In this document: in pieces, positions 42,612 to 51,194 of the stretch
How positions within the stretch are numbered: the stretch's first letter is position 1
Layout of the letters: each line of letters opens with the position of its first letter
Origin: Sphingomonas sp. Mn802worker
Lineage (GTDB): Bacteria; Pseudomonadota; Alphaproteobacteria; Sphingomonadales; Sphingomonadaceae
DNA: 64,000 nucleotides
NCBI RefSeq assembly: GCF_000382485.1
Contig: NZ_AORY01000011.1
Span: 1 to 64,000, forward strand
Direction: 5' to 3'
The notes under the pieces: generated by a model
Database searches by the model: none
Told to the model about the DNA's origin: nothing
What the model saw: only the letters and a program-made list of their open reading frames with translations
Position numbers and translations under genes: made by a program

Positions 42612-43391
42612 ATGTGGCGGTCGATCAAACAGGTGTACGGCGGCGCTGCCCGGTTCGCGCGAGCGGCGCCGCTATTGTTTCTGGTGCCGGTGCTGATCGA
42701 GTTGGCGCAGCACATCGTCGAAGTGCAATCCGGCATGTACGTCAGCCGCGACGTGGCGCGCGCGGTGGCAAGCGATCCGGTGCGCATGGCCTTCGGTTTC
42801 GCCAAGATATTAGCGCTGCTGCTACCGGGTTACTGGTTCGTGCGCTTTCTCGCGTTTGAGGGTGACACACGGCGGATGCTCTCGTTCGACGCGCGCGCAC
42901 TCGGGTTGTTCGCGATCCAATTCGTGCTAGCGGGCAGCGTCCAGTATCTGATGCTGTTCGGACCCTCGCTCAGCGCACTGTTTGGACTCGATGCGCGTTC
43001 GGCCTCGGTCGTCACGGCGGTGCTCGCGGTCGCACAGTCGGTGCTCGGCATCTATCTGACCGCCTGGTTCGTCGCCTGGCCGCTCGGCAACGCCAGTCTT
43101 GGCCCGCTTCGCTCGTGCGCCGTGATGGCCGGCAGCTTCTGGCGCGCGGTCGTGTACCTGCTCGCGGGCGTTATCCCGCTCATGGCACTGCACTACGCGC
43201 TTGGACTTGGCGCGATCGGTCGTCCATCTGCGCTGGTGTGGGTTATGCTCGCGCTCGACGCGATCGTGGTCGGCTGCCTGGCGTTGACGATGAGCGCCGC
43301 CAAATATGTTGCCGCGCGCGATGGCGCGATGCGCAAGCAGGTGTCATTGCTCCCTGAGGATCAACCCCAATCGGTGCCGTCGTTTCAGTGA
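42612..43391 (+). CDS. Polytopic membrane protein of unknown function
   Basis: A 259-residue protein with about six membrane helices (for example LLFLVPVLIELAQHIV and VYLLAGVIPLMALHYALGLG) and a short polar C-terminal tail. I do not recognise a named family; similar hypothetical proteins occur in sphingomonads. GGGGG lies seven bases before the ATG. Its stop overlaps the GTG of the flavoprotein gene (43388-43391), so they are coupled. Confidence 0.72.
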   Translation: MWRSIKQVYGGAARFARAAPLLFLVPVLIELAQHIVEVQSGMYVSRDVARAVASDPVRMAFGFAKILALLLPGYWFVRFLAFEGDTRRMLSFDARALGLFAIQFVLAGSVQYLMLFGPSLSALFGLDARSASVVTAVLAVAQSVLGIYLTAWFVAWPLGNASLGPLRSCAVMAGSFWRAVVYLLAGVIPLMALHYALGLGAIGRPSALVWVMLALDAIVVGCLALTMSAAKYVAARDGAMRKQVSLLPEDQPQSVPSFQ

Positions 43392-44611
43392 GCACCGACG
43401 TCCTCGTCATCGGTGCAGGGGCGGCGGGGATTGCCGCCGCGCGACACCTGCATGACGCAGGCGTCGACACGCTGCTGATCGAGGCGCGTGAGCGGATCGG
43501 CGGGCGCGCGCACACGGTGCATTACCGTGACGCCGCGCTCGACCTCGGCTGCGGCTGGCTCCATTCGGCGCGGCGCAACAGCTGGACCGACGTGGCACGC
43601 GCGGCCGGCTTCACCATCGCCACCGACACCGCGCGCTGGGGCGACCAGTGGCGCGACCTCGGCTACCCGCCCGACGAGCAGGCCGCGTTCAGTCGTGCTT
43701 GGGATGCGTGGGAAGCGCGGGCCCGGACAGCGGCAAGTGGTCCCGACCAACCGCTGTCGGCATTCGTTGCACACGACGATCGTTGGCGCCCGATGCTCGA
43801 CGCGATCTCGGGCTACGCCAACGGCGCGAACCTCAACGACGTGTCGCTGCACGACTGGCTCGCCTATGAGGATGCCGCGACCGAGGACAATTGGGCGGTG
43901 CGCGAGGGCTATGGCACGCTCGTCGCCCAGCACGCCGCGGGAGTAAGGATCCGCACAGGTGTGGTCGCGACCCACGTCGATCATTCCGCTCGGGCGCTGC
44001 ACGTCTCCACCTCTGCCGGTACGATCACGGCGCGCGTCGTTATCGTCGCGGTGCCGACGACGGTGCTCGCCGACGAACGGCTGTCGTTCACCCCCGCGCT
44101 GCCCGACAAGCACCACGCCGCCGCCGCGCTCCCGCTCGGCGTGGCCGACAAGGCGTTTCTGTCCGTCGATCGTGCCGACTGGCCGCACGACGCGCACCTG
44201 ATCGGCAATCCGTATCGCACCTGCACCGCGAGCCACCGCTTGTCGCCGTTCGGCTGGCCGATGGTGGAGAGCTTCTTTGGCGGCGATTGCGCCGACCAGC
44301 TCGAAGACGGCGACGCCGCAGCCTTCGCGATCGACGAACTCGTCGCGCTGCTCGGCAGCGACTGGCGCCCTCGCTTCACGCCGATCACCACGACGCGTTG
44401 GCGGCACGAGGCCTGGATCGAGGGCAGCTACTCGCACGCGCGCGTCGGACAGGCGGACCAGCGCGCAATGCTGTCGCAGCCGATCGACGATCGCCTGTTC
44501 TTCGCGGGCGAAGCCTGCTCGCCACATGATTTTTCCACAGCACATGGCGCGCGTGACACCGGCCTCATCGCCGCGGCGGCAGCCCTCCGCGCGTTGACGG
44601 CTTTGAGCTGA
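43388..44611 (+). CDS. FAD-dependent amine-oxidase-like protein
   Basis: A 407-residue flavoprotein with the FAD-binding VLVIGAGAAGIAAARHLHDAG, the GG doublet ERIGGRAHTV, LDLGCGWLHS and the C-terminal LFFAGEACSPHDFSTAHGA block of the monoamine oxidase/polyamine oxidase family. The substrate cannot be told; a polyamine or other amine is plausible given the family. The GTG at 43388 is fixed by the overlap with the membrane protein gene. No signal peptide is seen. Confidence 0.85.
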   Translation: MSTDVLVIGAGAAGIAAARHLHDAGVDTLLIEARERIGGRAHTVHYRDAALDLGCGWLHSARRNSWTDVARAAGFTIATDTARWGDQWRDLGYPPDEQAAFSRAWDAWEARARTAASGPDQPLSAFVAHDDRWRPMLDAISGYANGANLNDVSLHDWLAYEDAATEDNWAVREGYGTLVAQHAAGVRIRTGVVATHVDHSARALHVSTSAGTITARVVIVAVPTTVLADERLSFTPALPDKHHAAAALPLGVADKAFLSVDRADWPHDAHLIGNPYRTCTASHRLSPFGWPMVESFFGGDCADQLEDGDAAAFAIDELVALLGSDWRPRFTPITTTRWRHEAWIEGSYSHARVGQADQRAMLSQPIDDRLFFAGEACSPHDFSTAHGARDTGLIAAAAALRALTALS

Positions 44612-44696
44612 GGCACACGCTTGCAGAGGTGACCATCTCTCATTCGCGCGATCACCCTTCACCCCGCCTGCTCGACCGCGTAGGTTCCGCGCCACC

Positions 44697-45371
44697 ATGA
44701 CCCGCGTGCTTCTTATCGCTTTCAAGGCAGTCCTGTGGTTCGTCGTTGTGTCGGTCCTGTGGGTCGGCATCTACGCGCTCGTCCCGCCGCCGTTCACCTT
44801 CACGATGGCTGGCGACTTGGTGCAGGGCCGCTCGATCACGAAGGATTGGACCCCGCTCGCCGACATCGACCCCGACATGCCGCGCGCAGCGATCGCGGGC
44901 GAGGACTCACGGTTCTGCATGCATCACGGATTCGACTGGCGCGCGATCGCAGGCGCGGCGGCACGCAACGCGCAGGGTGGTCGCATCCGCGGCGGTTCGA
45001 CCATCAGCCAGCAGACGGCGAAAAACGCCTTCCTGTGGCAGGGCGGCGGCTATGTCCGCAAGGCGCTGGAGGCGTGGTTCACGATGCTGATCGAGCTGAT
45101 CTGGGGCAAGCGCCGGATCATGGAGGTCTACCTTAACCTGGCCGAGACGGGCATCGGCACATATGGCGTCGAGGCGGGATCGATCCGCTACTTCAACCAC
45201 TCGGCCGCGCGCCTGACGCCGACCGAGGCGGGACGAATCGCGGCGGTGCTACCGCTACCCAAGAAGCGCGAGGCGATTGACCCGCGCGGGTTCGTTCGCC
45301 GTCACGGCAACACGCTCGCCGCTCGCATCGGCGTGGTGCGCCGCGACGGGTTTGATGCCTGCCTCAGGTGA
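44697..45371 (+). CDS. mtgA: Monofunctional peptidoglycan glycosyltransferase MtgA
   Basis: A 224-residue GT51 enzyme with an N-terminal membrane helix (about 9-30) and the catalytic motifs IAGEDSRFCMHHGFDW, GGSTISQQTAKNAFLW and ELIWGKRRIMEVYLNLAE. It polymerises lipid II into glycan strands in the periplasm without a transpeptidase domain. Translation starts at the ATG at 44697, 86 bases after the flavoprotein gene. Confidence 0.95.
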   Translation: MTRVLLIAFKAVLWFVVVSVLWVGIYALVPPPFTFTMAGDLVQGRSITKDWTPLADIDPDMPRAAIAGEDSRFCMHHGFDWRAIAGAAARNAQGGRIRGGSTISQQTAKNAFLWQGGGYVRKALEAWFTMLIELIWGKRRIMEVYLNLAETGIGTYGVEAGSIRYFNHSAARLTPTEAGRIAAVLPLPKKREAIDPRGFVRRHGNTLAARIGVVRRDGFDACLR

Positions 45372-45444
45372 CCAGGCTGCCATCACGGCAACGCTAGTGA
45401 TCGGGGCGGCGGCACGGTCACCCTATCGTCGCCCGGTCTATATC

Positions 45445-45678
45445 TCAGCTATTCTTGTCGATCGCCGCACCGGCCTTGTCTGCGGTCGACCCGACGCTCT
45501 TCGCCGCCGACGTGATCGCGTTGTTCTTCGCCATTTCGCTGTTGCTTCCGACAAACAGGAAGTACGCCCCGACGCAGATGACGACGAGAGCGATGAGCCC
45601 GATGATCAGCCCGCTGCTCGATCCGCGACGCTCGATCACGGTGGTGTGCGGGGTCTGCGTGATGCGATCTTCGTCCAT
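45445..45678 (-). CDS. Small single-span membrane protein, probable general-stress protein
   Basis: A 77-residue protein with a polar N-terminus, one membrane helix (about 24-43, LIIGLIALVVICVGAYFLF) and a C-terminal Ala/Ser/Lys helix (AAKSVGSTADKAGAAIDK) like that of stress-induced hydrophilic proteins. CAGGAGG precedes the ATG at 45678. A motif of the EcfG type lies just upstream. The exact role is unknown. Confidence 0.72.
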   Translation of the reverse strand: MDEDRITQTPHTTVIERRGSSSGLIIGLIALVVICVGAYFLFVGSNSEMAKNNAITSAAKSVGSTADKAGAAIDKNS

Positions 45679-45707
45679 GCCATCCTCCTGTGATTGGTGA
45701 TGGCAAA

Positions 45708-45732
45708 AACCGAGCCGGACAGCACTTGTTCC
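45708..45732 (-). promoter_or_regulatory. Candidate EcfG general-stress promoter of the 77-residue protein
   Basis: On the minus strand GGAAC (45732-45728), a 17-base spacer and GTT (45710-45708) match the GGAAC-N16/17-GTT consensus of alphaproteobacterial EcfG sigma factors exactly. The -10 lies 30 bases before the ATG at 45678. Confidence 0.55.
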
Positions 45733-45815
45733 GCGTGCGTGACGAACGCCGGACACGCGAACGGCGGGGCTGCGTCTCCGCTGCCCCGCCGCACATCGCT
45801 GACGATTTGAGGCTA

Positions 45816-46139
45816 TCAGAACGGCAGCTTGAATCCCGGCGGCAGTTGGAGACCGCTGGTCATTTTCGACATTTCAGTCGACGACGCCGCATCCGCCTTC
45901 GCGCGCGCGTCGTTCAGCGCGGCAGCGACCAGATCCTCGACCATCTGCTTCTCGCTCGGCTGGAGCAGCGATTCGTCGATCGACACCGCGATGATCCGGC
46001 CTTTCGCCGACGCCTTGACCTTGACGAGGCCACCGCCGGCGGTGCCATCAACCTCGATCGTGTCGAGCCCGTCCTGTGCCTTCTGCAATTCGGCCTGGAC
46101 GTTCTGCGCCATCGCCAGAATGTCGTTCAAATCCTTCAC
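45816..46139 (-). CDS. YbaB/EbfC family nucleoid-associated protein
   Basis: A 107-residue protein of the YbaB family: ILAMAQNVQAELQKAQDGL, then GGGLVKVKASAKGRIIAVSID and the C-terminal tail LPPGFKLPF. It is a small dimeric DNA-binding protein usually encoded after dnaX. The GTG at 46139 overlaps the dnaX stop (GTGA, 46136-46139), fixing the start. Confidence 0.94.
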   Translation of the reverse strand: MKDLNDILAMAQNVQAELQKAQDGLDTIEVDGTAGGGLVKVKASAKGRIIAVSIDESLLQPSEKQMVEDLVAAALNDARAKADAASSTEMSKMTSGLQLPPGFKLPF

Positions 46140-47764
46140 GAGAGACTCCGTTTGGCTGCGGGCGGATCGATGAGCTCCGCCCCGGGAAAAGCGTCGAGCG
46201 CCGCCAGTACGGCCGGGCTCTGCGCAACAGCATCGTGACGCGCCTGCACCGCGTCGAGTTCCGCCTCGCGCACCGATGGCGCACCCGGCGCGTCGACCAT
46301 CGCGACCTTCCACACCCGCCCGGTCGCGTCCTTCAACGCGGTCGCGAGTTCGACCAGCAGGTCGGCCGGCAGCGGACGAGTGTTGCTGAACTCGATCTCG
46401 GGCGGCGCGTAGCGGACCAGTCGCGCCGCGTGGCGCAACCGCGCGACCAACGCGATCTGCCCGGCCTGTTCGACCACGTCGAGTGCGTCGGCAAACTCGC
46501 GCGGGGTTCGATCGGCGGGCGGGGGCGGGCTCGCGGGTGCCGGCGGAGCGGCGGGTGCAGCAGCAGGTCCGCGCCGTGCCAACTCGCCCGGATCGGGCAG
46601 GCCGGCGGCATGGATCACACGCAGCAGCGCCATCTCGGCGGTCTCGATCGGCAACGACGCGCCGCTGACCTCCTCATAGCCCTTGAGCAGCAGCTGCCAC
46701 AGCCGGTGGAGCACCGGGAACGACATCGCTCCCGCCCACTCGCGATAGGCGGCGCGCTCCTCGACCGGCTGCGCAGGGTCCTCGGTCGAGCCGACCTTGA
46801 TCAGCGTGATGCCGTGCACTGCCTCGAGCAGCCCGCGCATGACCGTCTGCGGATCGACGCCCAGCGCATATTGCCGCCTAAGCGCCACGAGCGCGTCGGG
46901 TGCATTCCCCTCGAGCAACAGCGCGAGCAGGTCACGCACCGCGCCGCGATCGGACAGCCCCAGCATGTCGCGAACGGCTTCGGCGCGCACCGCCCCGCCC
47001 TCCAAATCCGCGTGCGCGATCGCCTGGTCGAGGATCGACAATCCGTCACGCGCCGATCCTTCCGCCGCGCGCGCGATTAGCGCCAGCGCCTCGGGCTCGG
47101 CCGCCACGCCTTCCGCCTCGGACACGCGCGCGAAATGATCGGCGAGCTTCTCGGCCGGGATACGCCTGAGATCGAAGCGCTGGCAGCGCGACAGGACGGT
47201 GATCGGCACCTTGTTCACCTCGGTCGTGGCGAACAGGAACTTCACATGCGCGGGCGGCTCCTCCAGCGTTTTCAACAGCCCGTTGAACGCCGCCTTCGAC
47301 AGCATGTGGACCTCGTCCACGATGTAGATCTTGAATCGCGCCGATACCGCGGCGTAGCGCGATGCCTCGATGATCTCGCGCACGTCGTCGATGCCGGTAT
47401 GGCTCGCCGCGTCCATCTCGATCACGTCGATATGGCGCCCTTCCGCGATCGCGCGGCACGGCTCGCACACCCCGCACGGATCGATCGTCGGTCCGCCCTG
47501 CCCATCCGGGCCGATGCAGTTGAGCGCTTTCGCGATCAGCCGTGCAGTGGAGGTCTTGCCGACGCCGCGTACCCCGGTCAGCAGGAACGCATGCGCCAGC
47601 CGTCCACGGCGGATCGCGTTGGCGAGCGTCGTCACCATCGCGTCCTGCCCGATCAACGCGGAGAAGGTCTGCGGCCGGTACTTGCGCGCGAGAACGCGGT
47701 ACGTCTCGGGCTTGGCGGATGCCGCCGGCTGGGGTGAAGAGCCGAGGTCGAGGGAGTCGGACAT
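46136..47764 (-). CDS. dnaX: DNA polymerase III subunit gamma/tau
   Basis: A 542-residue clamp-loader ATPase: ARKYRPQTFSALIGQDAMV, Walker A GVRGVGKTSTARL, a zinc module with DPCGVCEPC, IYIVDEVHMLS and sensor 1 FATTEVNKVP. After domain III a Pro/Ala-rich linker (about 395-425) leads to the tau domain. The ATG at 47764 (MSDSLDLG) is chosen; the frame continues open through the ffs gene but has no family sequence. The ffs-dnaX-ybaB order is standard for alphaproteobacteria. Confidence 0.96.
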   Translation of the reverse strand: MSDSLDLGSSPQPAASAKPETYRVLARKYRPQTFSALIGQDAMVTTLANAIRRGRLAHAFLLTGVRGVGKTSTARLIAKALNCIGPDGQGGPTIDPCGVCEPCRAIAEGRHIDVIEMDAASHTGIDDVREIIEASRYAAVSARFKIYIVDEVHMLSKAAFNGLLKTLEEPPAHVKFLFATTEVNKVPITVLSRCQRFDLRRIPAEKLADHFARVSEAEGVAAEPEALALIARAAEGSARDGLSILDQAIAHADLEGGAVRAEAVRDMLGLSDRGAVRDLLALLLEGNAPDALVALRRQYALGVDPQTVMRGLLEAVHGITLIKVGSTEDPAQPVEERAAYREWAGAMSFPVLHRLWQLLLKGYEEVSGASLPIETAEMALLRVIHAAGLPDPGELARRGPAAAPAAPPAPASPPPPADRTPREFADALDVVEQAGQIALVARLRHAARLVRYAPPEIEFSNTRPLPADLLVELATALKDATGRVWKVAMVDAPGAPSVREAELDAVQARHDAVAQSPAVLAALDAFPGAELIDPPAAKRSLS

Positions 47765-47934
47765 TGCAACCGATGTAGGACGCGGGGGCGCGTTTGTCGA
47801 AGGCTGCGTGGAGACGAATGAGCTAGTTCGGTGCGACGGGCGGCGCCGAGACAAAGCCGCCTCGTCGGACGATGCTTCGCGTCGCCGGCCGCGCTTGTTG
47901 CTGGAGGCGCCTCGCGCTCTTGCAACTGCGCGGT

Positions 47935-48023
47935 GAGAGCCGGAACGACCCGCGGCGAAATCGTTGTGGCTGCTTCCTTCCGGACCTGACCAGGTTGGCG
48001 ACGACCACGTCCGCCCGACTCTC
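47935..48023 (-). ncRNA. ffs: 4.5S (SRP) RNA
   Basis: The minus strand holds the SRP core GGTCAGGTCCGGAAGGAAGC, whose apical loop and internal loop bind Ffh. The ends GAGAGTCGG (48023-48015) and CCGGCTCTC (47943-47935) pair over nine bases with one G-U, so the RNA is about 90-100 nt. It lies 170 bases upstream of dnaX. End positions are estimated from pairing. Confidence 0.92.
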
Positions 48024-48062
48024 GCGCGCCATATGGCGGAGCCGGGCGGTTGGATCAAGCGA

Positions 48063-48293
48063 TTAGCGGCGGTAGCGCACCGTGCGGCACACCGTCACGC
48101 GGCGATGGTTGCGCCAACGCTTCTCGCACACGCGCTTGGTGCGCCAGCGATTGTGGTAGCGCGGGCCATCGTGGCGAACGACGGTGCGCTCACGCACCAC
48201 CACGCGCTGCTGCGCCGCGGCAGGAGCGGCGCTCGCCGCCACACCGGTGAGCGACAATGCGCCGAGCGCGAGCATGGAAAGCAGTTTCTTCAT
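48063..48293 (-). CDS. Small Arg-rich exported protein (paralogue A)
   Basis: A 76-residue protein with a Sec signal peptide (MKKLLSMLALGALSLTG to AAAQ) and a mature part of about 48 residues that is one-third Arg, with two Cys (RVCEKRW, TVCRTVRYRR). It resembles the next gene upstream in layout: signal, Arg/Tyr-rich body, two Cys and an Arg-Tyr end. Function is unknown; a basic periplasmic or surface protein is likely. Confidence 0.65.
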   Translation of the reverse strand: MKKLLSMLALGALSLTGVAASAAPAAAQQRVVVRERTVVRHDGPRYHNRWRTKRVCEKRWRNHRRVTVCRTVRYRR

Positions 48294-48305
48294 GGTCTTC
48301 TCTCC

Positions 48306-48575
48306 TCAGTAACGAACACGATAGCAGCGGCGGACGGAGCCATAGCGCGCCGGACGATAGCGGCAGACGGTGCGGAAACGCGGTCCACGCCAGCGGCGAT
48401 CGTTGCGGTATCCGCGGCCACGGAACCGGCGCGGCGGCGCGTAATATCGGCCACCATGATAGTAGCGGCCCGAATGCCAGCCGCGATCGTCGCGCCAGCG
48501 CTGTGCGTCCGCCGCCACCGGCGTCATCGCGCTCGCCGCGACCACGCCGGCCAGGCTCAACATCATCAGCTTCAT
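48306..48575 (-). CDS. Small Arg/Tyr-rich exported protein (paralogue B)
   Basis: An 89-residue protein with a signal peptide (MKLMMLSLAGVVAASAM to ADA) and a basic mature part full of Arg, Tyr and Gly (WHSGRYYHGGRYYAPP), two Cys (RTVCRYRP, RRCYRVRY) and an Arg-Tyr end. It is 12 bases upstream of paralogue A on the same strand and probably arose by tandem duplication. The ATG at 48575 starts the signal; the frame is open to 48602. Confidence 0.65.
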   Translation of the reverse strand: MKLMMLSLAGVVAASAMTPVAADAQRWRDDRGWHSGRYYHGGRYYAPPRRFRGRGYRNDRRWRGPRFRTVCRYRPARYGSVRRCYRVRY

Positions 48576-48661
48576 GCCTCTCACTCCTCTGCTTGCCCCC
48601 ATGCTGCGCAGAATAGGCCAGCGATGCTGCTGGTTCCGTGAACCGCCCGGTCAGCGGAGAG

Positions 48662-48967
48662 TCAGGCTGCCGGGAGACTGAGGCGCAGCATTTCCTGCGC
48701 AGGCGTCAGCACGATCTGACAGGCGAGGCGACTGGTACGGCGGCTTGCGGGTACGAGATCGAGCATGTCCTCTTCCTCCTCGCTGGCGGGGGGCAAACGC
48801 GCGAAATCCTCGGCCGCGACGATCACGTGGCAGGTCGCGCACGCCATGTCGCCGCCGCAGGTACCCTCCAGCGGCAACCCCGCACGCTGGCAGGCATCGA
48901 GCAATCGCTCGCCCGGTTCGCCCATGAATTCGGAGACGGCGTCCCCGTCGACGACATACAGCTTCAC
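48662..48967 (-). CDS. [2Fe-2S] ferredoxin, ISC/adrenodoxin-like
   Basis: A 101-residue ferredoxin with the ligand pattern CGGDMACATC and a last Cys in RLACQIVLT. The acidic loop PPASEEEEDML is typical of adrenodoxin/ISC Fdx proteins that donate electrons for Fe-S assembly. The GTG at 48967 overlaps the stop of the desulfurase gene (48964-48967), supporting a common operon and job. Confidence 0.9.
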   Translation of the reverse strand: MKLYVVDGDAVSEFMGEPGERLLDACQRAGLPLEGTCGGDMACATCHVIVAAEDFARLPPASEEEEDMLDLVPASRRTSRLACQIVLTPAQEMLRLSLPAA

Positions 48968-50049
48968 GCCGCGACCCTCTGCGCACGCGCGGCGGCGGCG
49001 ATCCGCGCGACCCCGTCGCGCACCTCCGCCTCGGTCGTGTACCGCCCGAAGCCGAGCCGGATCGAGCTTCGCGCCTCGCGCTCGCTTAGCCCGATTGCGC
49101 GCAGCACGTGGCTCGCGCGCCCCGATCCGCTCGCACACGCGCTGCCGGCGGAGAAAGCGAGATCGCGCAGGTCGCTCATCAATCGGTTCACATCCAGTCC
49201 GTCGTGCCGGACATTCAGATTACCGTGGTAGCGCGGATCAATCGCGCCGTTGACCGTCCAGTCTCGCAGTTGTTCGGTCGCGAGTTGCCAGAGCAGATCG
49301 ATGTGCGCGGCGTCCTCGACCTTACGCTCGCGCATCAAACGCGCCGCCGCGCCGAACCCTGCGCACAGGGCCGGGCTGAGCGTACCCGAACGCCCGTCCT
49401 CCTGGTCGCCGCCGTGCAGCAGCGGCGTGAGCGCTACGCGGTCACGCCGCCACAGCGCGCCGATGCCCTTGGGTCCGTGCACCTTGTGTGCCGACACCGC
49501 GACCAGATCGACCGTGTCAGGGATCGGAACGCGGCCGTACGCCTGGACCGCGTCGCACAGCACCACCGCGCCCACCGCATGCGCCATCTCCGCCAGCGCC
49601 GCGACCGGCTGCACCACACCGATCTCGTTGTTGACCAGCATCGCGGCGACCAGACCGGTGCCGGGCACGATCGCCGCGCGCGCCACCTCCAGGTCGATCA
49701 GTCCATCGGGTCGGACCGGCAGCACCGTCACCGATCTCCCACGCGCCGCCTCGGCTGCAACCGTGTCGAGTACCGCGGCATGTTCGGTCGCGGGCGTGAC
49801 GATGCCGCCGCTCGTCCCCTTGATCGCCCAGTTGAGTGCCTCGGTCGCGCCGCTGGTAAATGACACGTGTCCGCCCGGCGGCAGCAGCAGCGCGATCTCG
49901 TCGCGGACGACCTCGACCGCCGCCCTAGCGGCACGGCCCGCGCGGTGCGACGAATGCGGATTGGCGAACCCGTCGCGAAGCCATGGCAGCATCGCGTCCA
50001 ATGCCTCGGGCGCGAGCGGCACGGTCGCCTGATAGTCGAGGTAGATCAC
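48964..50049 (-). CDS. Cysteine desulfurase, second of a tandem pair
   Basis: A 361-residue PLP enzyme of the NifS/IscS type: VIYLDYQATVPLAPEAL start, TSGATEALNWAIKG, PLP Lys in VSAHKVHGPKGIGAL, and the persulfide Cys in SAGSACASGSGRASHVL. It takes sulfur from cysteine. Its GTG at 50049 overlaps the stop of the first desulfurase (50046-50049) and the next gene is a ferredoxin, so Fe-S assembly or thiolation is likely. The open extension to 50223 lies in the neighbour. Confidence 0.9.
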   Translation of the reverse strand: MIYLDYQATVPLAPEALDAMLPWLRDGFANPHSSHRAGRAARAAVEVVRDEIALLLPPGGHVSFTSGATEALNWAIKGTSGGIVTPATEHAAVLDTVAAEAARGRSVTVLPVRPDGLIDLEVARAAIVPGTGLVAAMLVNNEIGVVQPVAALAEMAHAVGAVVLCDAVQAYGRVPIPDTVDLVAVSAHKVHGPKGIGALWRRDRVALTPLLHGGDQEDGRSGTLSPALCAGFGAAARLMRERKVEDAAHIDLLWQLATEQLRDWTVNGAIDPRYHGNLNVRHDGLDVNRLMSDLRDLAFSAGSACASGSGRASHVLRAIGLSEREARSSIRLGFGRYTTEAEVRDGVARIAAAARAQRVAA

Positions 50050-51122
50050 GCAGCGAACGTCCGCGTCTCGCGCGCGATACCGCGCCACGCGGCGATGAAC
50101 CGCTCGACCTCGGCCTCGCTCGTCATGCGCCCGAAGCTGACGCGGATCACCTCGCCCGTACGTTCCTCGCTCCATCCCATCGCGCGCAGCACATGGCTGG
50201 GTTTCAGGCTTCCGCTCGCGCACGCGCTGCCGGCCGACACCGCAATGCCGCCCAGATCGAAGCGGATCAGCTGCGCGTTCGCTGCGACGCCGGGCATGCG
50301 GTAGCTGCCGATTGCGGGGTGACGCTCGGCACCCTCACCCACGACCTCGCCGCCCGAGCGGCGGATCGCGTCGTCGAGACGCGCGCGCATCACTGCCCAG
50401 CGCTCGATCGGCTCGGCTTCGGCGAGCGCCGCCGCATAGCCGAGCACGCCGGGAAGGTTCTCCGTTCCCGCGCGATAGCCGCGCTCCTGTCCGCCCGACG
50501 GTGCGAGCGTCGCCAGATCGCGCACCAGCAGCGCGCCGACACCCGCCGGTCCTCCGCGCTTGTGCGCCGAGAGCGCGACCATGTCGGCGTGCGCGGCGAC
50601 ATCCGCGCCCTCACCTGCCGGCATCTGCGCTGCGTCCACCAGCAGCAGCGCGCCGGCCGCGTGCACTGCCTCGGCGATCACGGCGATCGGCTGGCGCACG
50701 CCCGTCTCGCTGTTGCACCATTGCACGCACACCAGCCCGCCGGTGACTGCAGTCAGCGCCTCGCGCGTCACCACGCCATTCGCATCGACCGCCATCACCT
50801 GCGGGGTCGCGCCCGAGCGCCACACCGCGTCGTGCTCGACCGCGCTCGCCCAGCGCCCAGGCGCGTGCGTGCGTTGAAGCGCGATGCCGAGCGACTCGCT
50901 AGCGCCGCTGGTGAACAGCACTTCGCCCGCCCAGCCGTAAGCCCGCGCCACCTGCGCGCGTGCTTCCTCAAACGCCTTGCGCGCGGCGCGTCCCTCGGCA
51001 TGCGGCGACGATGGATTGGCCCAGACCGCCATGCCCGCGAGCACTGCCTCGCGCGCGCTCACGGTCATCGCCGTCGTCGCGGCATGGTCGAGATAGAGGC
51101 GATCCAACACAAAACGTTCCAT
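50046..51122 (-). CDS. Cysteine desulfurase, first of a tandem pair
   Basis: A 358-residue PLP enzyme of the same family: LYLDHAATTAM, TSGASESLGIALQ, LVDAAQMPA, PLP Lys in LSAHKRGGPAGVGALL and Cys in SAGSACASGSLKPSHVL. All catalytic residues are present, so neither copy looks decayed. It is divergent from the 51195 hydrolase with 72 bases between. In other alphaproteobacteria similar desulfurase-hydrolase neighbours belong to suf loci; sufBCD are absent here. Confidence 0.9.
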   Translation of the reverse strand: MERFVLDRLYLDHAATTAMTVSAREAVLAGMAVWANPSSPHAEGRAARKAFEEARAQVARAYGWAGEVLFTSGASESLGIALQRTHAPGRWASAVEHDAVWRSGATPQVMAVDANGVVTREALTAVTGGLVCVQWCNSETGVRQPIAVIAEAVHAAGALLLVDAAQMPAGEGADVAAHADMVALSAHKRGGPAGVGALLVRDLATLAPSGGQERGYRAGTENLPGVLGYAAALAEAEPIERWAVMRARLDDAIRRSGGEVVGEGAERHPAIGSYRMPGVAANAQLIRFDLGGIAVSAGSACASGSLKPSHVLRAMGWSEERTGEVIRVSFGRMTSEAEVERFIAAWRGIARETRTFAA

Positions 51123-51194
51123 TCCTGACGGCCGCGCCTATATAGCGCGCCATTCAGGACGCTTGCGCGTCCTAGGCTCCTATAACGAGTGACC

